A program made the position numbers and the translations under genes. From UBA10677 sp045654245 (GTDB lineage: Bacteria > Bacillota > Clostridia > Christensenellales > Pumilibacteraceae): a stretch of 64,000 nucleotides of DNA. Position 1 is the first letter of the stretch; the number at the start of each line of letters is the position of its first letter. Under the pieces are notes generated by a model, which was not told the DNA's origin, ran no database searches, and saw only the letters and a list, made by a program, of their open reading frames with translations. Positions 60,586-64,000 of the stretch are shown here, piece after piece. Where the stretch lies: the NCBI GenBank assembly GCA_045654245.1, contig JAZOMX010000017.1, positions 1 to 64,000 of the forward strand, written 5' to 3'.

Positions 60586-60972
60586 TTACTTTTTACAATC
60601 GGGGCATATTCCGTAGAATATTATCTTCTTCTTATCCACCTTAAACCCCGTCTGCTCTACTTCCTTTTCTAAATTAAACGACGCGAAGATATCTATTATC
60701 CGTCCACACTCCGAGCATATAAAGTGCGCGTGGTCACTAGTATCAGCGTCGTAATGTATGCTATCTCTCGTCGTTTCTAGCGTACATACAAGTCCGTCGT
60801 CAACTAACCTTTTTAAGTTACGATATACCGTCGCCATACCAATGTCGGGCAACTTCCCTCGCACCATTTCGTATATGGTCTCGCAGTCGGGATGCGCTTT
60901 CGTTGATTTCAGCGTTTCGTATATCACTTCGCGTTGCAACGAATATCGTGTATTCCTTCCGGGTAAATCCAT
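60586..60972 (-). CDS. Fur-family regulator (Fur/PerR)
   Basis: A 128-residue ferric-uptake-type repressor. The winged helix covers the first 80 residues (TIYEMVRGKLPDIGMATVYRNLKRL). The dimer domain carries HAHFICSECGRIIDI and CPDCKK, two CxxC pairs for structural zinc. The start is ATG 60972, with GGAGG 8 bases upstream; a longer frame upstream crosses the operator. The promoter has a perfect 7-1-7 box (61002-61016). The box type favours Fur, while the coupled rubrerythrin gene favours a PerR-like peroxide role, so the specific sensor type is left open. Confidence 0.92.
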   Translation of the reverse strand: MDLPGRNTRYSLQREVIYETLKSTKAHPDCETIYEMVRGKLPDIGMATVYRNLKRLVDDGLVCTLETTRDSIHYDADTSDHAHFICSECGRIIDIFASFNLEKEVEQTGFKVDKKKIIFYGICPDCKK

Positions 60973-61001
60973 AACGAAACCTCCTTTGTAGCAGTCGTAA
61001 G

Positions 61002-61016
61002 TGATAATGATTATCA
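61002..61016. promoter_or_regulatory. Fur-type 7-1-7 operator
   Basis: TGATAAT-G-ATTATCA, an exact inverted repeat of the Gram-positive Fur box form. It lies between the -10 box and the fur start codon, so it should give autoregulation. Confidence 0.9.
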
Positions 61017-61027
61017 TTTACATTTAT

Positions 61028-61056
61028 ATAATACACGATTAAAAAAGGTTTGTCAA
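61028..61056 (-). promoter_or_regulatory. fur-rubrerythrin promoter
   Basis: Minus-strand -35 TTGACA (61051-61056), 17-base spacer, -10 TATTAT (61028-61033), directly upstream of the Fur box. Confidence 0.88.
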
Positions 61057-61111
61057 GCGTTTTTTAAAAGTTTTTTAAATTTTTTTAAAAAAGTTTTTCG
61101 AGCGTTTTAAA

Positions 61112-61147
61112 TAAAAAAATCCGTCCTTATAAAAAGACGGTTTTTTA
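61112..61147 (-). terminator. terminator of the trpS-DUF5685-DnaJ unit
   Basis: Arms AATCCGTC and GACGGTT (about 61119-61126 and 61136-61142) with A/T runs, directly after the last gene of the minus-strand unit. Confidence 0.75.
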
Positions 61148-61149
61148 TT

Positions 61150-61674
61150 TTACTTTAAGTTTTTAAGTATTCTTTCCGCTCCGTAAGAGAAAAACAAATC
61201 CACGGGTAAAACGGCTACGACGAGCATTATGCCCGCCCAGACTTTACCGATTTTGTCGATTAGTACGGATAGCGAAGTGCCTGCGATTTTATCGAATACT
61301 AGCATCATTACTACGAACGCTACGGCAAAGAAAACCGCAGAAATTGCTAGACGAAGAAGGAGTTGCGCCGTTACTGAGTAACTTAACTTGCGCATAAAGA
61401 ACGCAAGGAGCGAATAGGGAGCAAAAACGATTATAAGAAACAAAAAGGTTGCAGTTACGCCCGAAATGAAGAAACAAATCGAAACGCCTGCGATAATCGA
61501 AATAGCGCCGTAAATAATTCCGCATCTTGTAAGCGCGATATAGAACGCAAGCGAACATAGAATTAGCGGAACTATTCTCGCCGGGGTAAACTGCGAGAGC
61601 AAAACGGAAATTACCGCTATTGCCACGCAAACCGCCGTATAAGTTATCTTCCTACTTTTATCTCTACCGTTCAT
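61150..61674 (-). CDS. unrecognised integral membrane protein
   Basis: A 174-residue protein with about five or six hydrophobic helices and short polar loops, beginning MNGRDKSRKITYTAV. The helix pattern and size resemble substrate-binding (S) components of ECF transporters, but I see no conserved motif that would confirm this. The start is ATG 61674, sharing a base with the stop of the J-protein gene (TAATG). It ends a unit with trpS, a DUF5685 gene and a J-protein. Confidence 0.7.
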   Translation of the reverse strand: MNGRDKSRKITYTAVCVAIAVISVLLSQFTPARIVPLILCSLAFYIALTRCGIIYGAISIIAGVSICFFISGVTATFLFLIIVFAPYSLLAFFMRKLSYSVTAQLLLRLAISAVFFAVAFVVMMLVFDKIAGTSLSVLIDKIGKVWAGIMLVVAVLPVDLFFSYGAERILKNLK

Positions 61675-62291
61675 TACATTCCGCCACAGCAACGCATACA
61701 GTCACAGCAAGTTGACGCCAAGCAGTACGCCATACAACAATTAGAAAGAGCGTCTCCGTTTCCGCCGTTATCGTGAACTTCATACGCGTGAGGATTACCA
61801 CCGATATTATCTCTTCCAACCGATTGCTGATTAACGTACGGATTGCCCATTACTTGGTTGAGTTTGTTTAGAACTTCACGATATTTTTGGTTGTTAGGCT
61901 CAAGCGCAATCGCAGTCTCGAGGTGTTTCTTACACTCGGTAAGCCACTCTCTTCTATAATATAGGAGCGCTTGGTTATAGTGCCACTCCGCCGTTCTATT
62001 TCTAATTCCGTCAAGAGCAGACTGCGCCTCGTCGTAACGCTGTTCTTTAATAAGTTTGTCGATATACGAATAATCGTCGTCCACGCCCGTAGCCTCTACA
62101 ACCTCTTGGCGTGCGACAATTTGTTTCCAAGCGTCCTCAAGTTCGGTTAGTTTTTTGGCTGCATCAGCGCCCTCTTTACCGGGTAAAAAACGAGCCTCAC
62201 TATACTCCGCTTTTAGTTTTTCGTATCTTGCTTTTAATTCTTCAGGCGTAGCGCTTATATCTGCGCCCAAAATCTCGTAAGGATTTTTCAT
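61674..62291 (-). CDS. degenerate J-domain/TPR protein with Cys-rich tail
   Basis: A 205-residue protein. The first 65 residues look like a J-domain (NPYEILGADISATPEELKARYEKL, then LTELEDAWKQI) but the catalytic HPD tripeptide is missing, with EARFLPG in its place, so it should not stimulate DnaK in the usual way. A TPR-like pair follows (EWHYNQALLYYRREW, KKHLETAIALEPNNQKY). The last 21 residues hold eight cysteines, possibly for metal binding. GGAGAA precedes the ATG. Its neighbour is a DUF5685 protein. Confidence 0.8.
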   Translation of the reverse strand: MKNPYEILGADISATPEELKARYEKLKAEYSEARFLPGKEGADAAKKLTELEDAWKQIVARQEVVEATGVDDDYSYIDKLIKEQRYDEAQSALDGIRNRTAEWHYNQALLYYRREWLTECKKHLETAIALEPNNQKYREVLNKLNQVMGNPYVNQQSVGRDNIGGNPHAYEVHDNGGNGDALSNCCMAYCLASTCCDCMRCCGGM

Positions 62292-62339
62292 TACTTCTCC
62301 TTTTCCTTATATAATATATATATTCCTTTTTTTCCTCGT

Positions 62340-63215
62340 CTATATTCTAGGCCGTGGTAATTTTTTTTCGCTAGATAAAACTTCGGTTACCTTTGCTCGA
62401 AGTCCGTCGTAAATTATATTTTTTAGTAGCGTATAACTTTGACTAAACTTAAGTGAGTTAAAACATTCTATCGTTCTATTTACCGTGCAAGCAAGCGTAA
62501 ATTCTATCTCCGCTTTATTATCGTCAAAAAATTTCTTTCTTCCCTCGAAAACTTTTCCGCTTGCTAGAAATGGATTATAGTTTCCGCTTTTAGCGTCCTC
62601 GTCGATATCGTCGAGCGCATCTATAAGGTAAACGAATTTCCCGATATTATAGCAAAGAGCAAGCGCGTTTTCAGGCGCACCGTCGCCAAGAATTTCGGCG
62701 GTTACCTCACGAAGTAACGATGCGAACGAGTGCGATACTTTATCAATACTAGTCTCGCCCGCTTTTTCCATTTCACGAAGTTCAGCATACCTGTTTTTCA
62801 AGATTTCGTCAACCTTGGGCATTTTTTCAACCGCTTTACGGTACGCCTTTTTGCAAAGCGAACGGACGAGCCGTCTTTTACCGCCTCCGCCACCGTCGAT
62901 TACGTCGTCGGAAAGTTTATAGTACGCCATAATCACGTTACTCGCGCAAAGTCGTTCGAGTAATGGATTACCCTCAACGATTAGTTTGCTCTGAAACGGA
63001 TTTCCTATACACTTACCTTCCTTAAACTGCACTTCTTGGCTTAGTATATCGTGGGTAAAAAGCGAAAGAAAAGTTATGTCGTAAGTCGTCGAAAAGCGTG
63101 GGAGCGAGCCGTAATCTTTGCCGATTTGAACGCATACTCCACAGTAAAACGCCTTATACAAAGCGTAATCTTGCTGTCGCAACTGTTCTTTTAGGGGCGT
63201 AACGTAACCAAACAT
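62340..63215 (-). CDS. DUF5685 protein
   Basis: A 291-residue protein of the DUF5685 family found mainly in Clostridia; its function is unknown. The N-terminus MFGYVTPLKEQLRQQDYALYKAFYCGVC is typical, with two cysteines. Two acidic motifs, YKLSDDVIDGG (around residue 97) and IDALDDIDED (around 200), are spaced like the aspartate-rich motifs of isoprenoid synthases, and the rest is predicted helical. I treat an enzymatic role as a hypothesis only. It is 2 bases after trpS and 48 bases before the J-protein gene. Confidence 0.82.
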   Translation of the reverse strand: MFGYVTPLKEQLRQQDYALYKAFYCGVCVQIGKDYGSLPRFSTTYDITFLSLFTHDILSQEVQFKEGKCIGNPFQSKLIVEGNPLLERLCASNVIMAYYKLSDDVIDGGGGGKRRLVRSLCKKAYRKAVEKMPKVDEILKNRYAELREMEKAGETSIDKVSHSFASLLREVTAEILGDGAPENALALCYNIGKFVYLIDALDDIDEDAKSGNYNPFLASGKVFEGRKKFFDDNKAEIEFTLACTVNRTIECFNSLKFSQSYTLLKNIIYDGLRAKVTEVLSSEKKLPRPRI

Positions 63216-63217
63216 TA

Positions 63218-64000
63218 TTATACTCTCGGAACAAGTCCGATTTTACGATAAACTTTAGCGAGCGTCTTATAGGCCGTTCTCGACGCTTTATCAGCACCCT
63301 TTTTCATAATCTCGGACAAATACGCCTTGTCGTTAATCAATTCAAAATAGGTCTTTCGTACGGGCTTAAAGTATTCTACTACGCTCTCTCCTACCCTTTG
63401 CTTAAAGGTTGCGTAATCAGCGGAGGCGAACTCTTTTTCGGCTTGCGCTATGCTTACGCCTGCAAAAGTGGAGTAAATCGTAAGGAGGTTGCTAATGCCG
63501 GGCTTATCAGCCGAAAACTTAATCGTATTGTCGCTATCAGTTACCGCTCTACGGAATTTACGCATAACGGTATCTTCGTCGTCGAGAAGGAATATCGTGC
63601 CGTTAGCGTTGTCGTCCGTCTTGCCCATTTTCGCTTTGGGGTCGAGGAGCGAATAAATCTTCGCACCCGTCTTGGGGTAAATTCCATCAGGAACGGCGAA
63701 AGTTGGCGAATACTTATTGTTAAAGCGTTCCGCTATCGTTCTAGCGAGTTCTAGGTGTTGCTTTTGGTCTTTTCCTATCGGCACTAATTCGGCTTGATAT
63801 AAAAGTATGTCCGCAGCCATAAGCGTGGGATAGGAAAATAGTCCTACGTTAATGTTCTCGGGCGCTTTTTGGCTTTTATCCTTAAACTGCGTCATTCTTC
63901 TCGCCTCGCCAAACTGCGTATAGCAGTTAAGCACCCACGCTAGTTCAGCGTGCGCAGAAACGTGGCTTTGCAAAAACAAAGTACATTTGTCGGGGTCAAG
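63218..64000 (-). CDS. trpS: tryptophanyl-tRNA synthetase (C-terminal part)
   Basis: The reading frame runs off the right edge, leaving the last 260 or so residues. The fragment begins LDPDKCTLFLQSHVSAHAE, which corresponds to the region after the HIGH motif. GLFSYPTLMAADILLYQ and VPIGKDQKQHLELAR are the tryptophan-binding and tRNA regions. The KMSKS loop reads KMGKTDD, with Gly and Thr replacing two serines. The helical C-terminal domain is complete. It charges tRNA-Trp and is the upstream gene of the DUF5685 and J-protein unit. Confidence 0.94.
   Translation of the reverse strand, partial: LDPDKCTLFLQSHVSAHAELAWVLNCYTQFGEARRMTQFKDKSQKAPENINVGLFSYPTLMAADILLYQAELVPIGKDQKQHLELARTIAERFNNKYSPTFAVPDGIYPKTGAKIYSLLDPKAKMGKTDDNANGTIFLLDDEDTVMRKFRRAVTDSDNTIKFSADKPGISNLLTIYSTFAGVSIAQAEKEFASADYATFKQRVGESVVEYFKPVRKTYFELINDKAYLSEIMKKGADKASRTAYKTLAKVYRKIGLVPRV

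Noticed and set aside
60570..60596. CGCC/GGCG hairpin between fur and rubrerythrin as a terminator
   Set aside because: In the direction of transcription it is followed by an A-rich rather than U-rich tract, and the T-run is on the opposite strand.
271..62310. Recurring TTTTTCCTTATATATAATA-like strings (near 271, 3256, 62295) as a dispersed repeat family
   Set aside because: Only three imperfect AT-rich copies; at 62295 the string coincides with the start-site region of a gene. Low complexity is the simpler explanation.
1..64000. CRISPR arrays, tRNA genes, insertion sequences, prophage genes
   Set aside because: I looked for regularly spaced repeats, cloverleaf-like blocks with GTTCNANTC loops, and transposase or integrase motifs, and found none.

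Overview
The window reads as a chromosomal segment of an anaerobic member of the Bacillota, most likely an uncultured Clostridia-type bacterium. The support is a long Bacillus-type SRP RNA, HPr kinase, the rpmH-rnpA-yidD-yidC-jag block, secG next to rnr, a GlgC/GlgD pair, class III glutamine synthetase, class II GalT, AddAB, lipoproteins with Gram-positive style signal peptides, and an N-terminal-rubredoxin rubrerythrin beside a Fur-type regulator. Base composition is moderately AT-rich. Most genes lie on the minus strand. I saw no tRNA, CRISPR array, insertion sequence or complete rRNA gene.

Layout. 1-235: promoter and leader of what looks like an rRNA operon leaving the window to the left. 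0.4-3.3 kb: amidohydrolase, then a cation-efflux pump and TetR regulator around a palindromic operator. 3.3-10.2 kb (minus): hlyIII-ileS-methyltransferase-rluA-galT. 10.3-10.6 kb: SRP RNA. 10.8-13.9 kb: HAD phosphatase-hprK-glycerol-1-phosphate dehydrogenase. 13.9-18.4 kb: serine protease-queH-uvrC, ung and an ArsR regulator. 18.5-24.5 kb: a small ORF, argS, ychF, rnr, secG and a DUF1934 gene. 24.5-27.4 kb: an AT-rich accessory module with an alarmone-hydrolase-like HD protein, three unrecognised genes and a divergent Xre repressor. 27.4-30.2 kb: metallo-beta-lactamase-fold hydrolase, SDR and lipoprotein. 30.3-40.3 kb: a six-gene glycogen operon (glgB-glgC-glgD-glgA-glgP-amylase). 40.5-42.7 kb: glnN and a 36-codon membrane peptide. 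42.8-49.0 kb: addB-addA. 49.2-51.0 kb: lipoprotein and SDR. 51.0-52.0 kb: a second small accessory module (SHOCT protein with divergent Xre). 52.1-55.6 kb: DUF2726 gene and the jag-yidC-yidD-rnpA-rpmH block. 55.7-59.9 kb: ttcA, an organophosphate-type MFS transporter, trmL, a tautomerase, uppP and tspO. 60.0-61.0 kb: fur-rubrerythrin under a Fur box. 61.1-64.0 kb: the 3' end of trpS followed by a DUF5685 gene, a degenerate J-protein and a membrane protein.

Most of the window is housekeeping: translation (ileS, argS, trpS, rpmH, tRNA and rRNA modification enzymes), protein export (SRP RNA, secG, yidC), DNA repair (uvrC, ung, addAB), carbon storage and its control (glg operon, hprK), and oxygen or metal defence (fur, rubrerythrin, CDF pump). 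Promoters are easy to read: nearly all are close to TTGACA-17-TATAAT. In three cases the -10 box ends exactly 6 bases before the start codon, which implies leaderless mRNAs.

The most unusual genome-scale signal is word avoidance. Reading the whole window I found no GATC at all, only three CATG and a handful of AGCT. CTAG, GTAC, TCGA and ACGT are common. This suggests long-term selection by restriction systems that are not encoded in this window.
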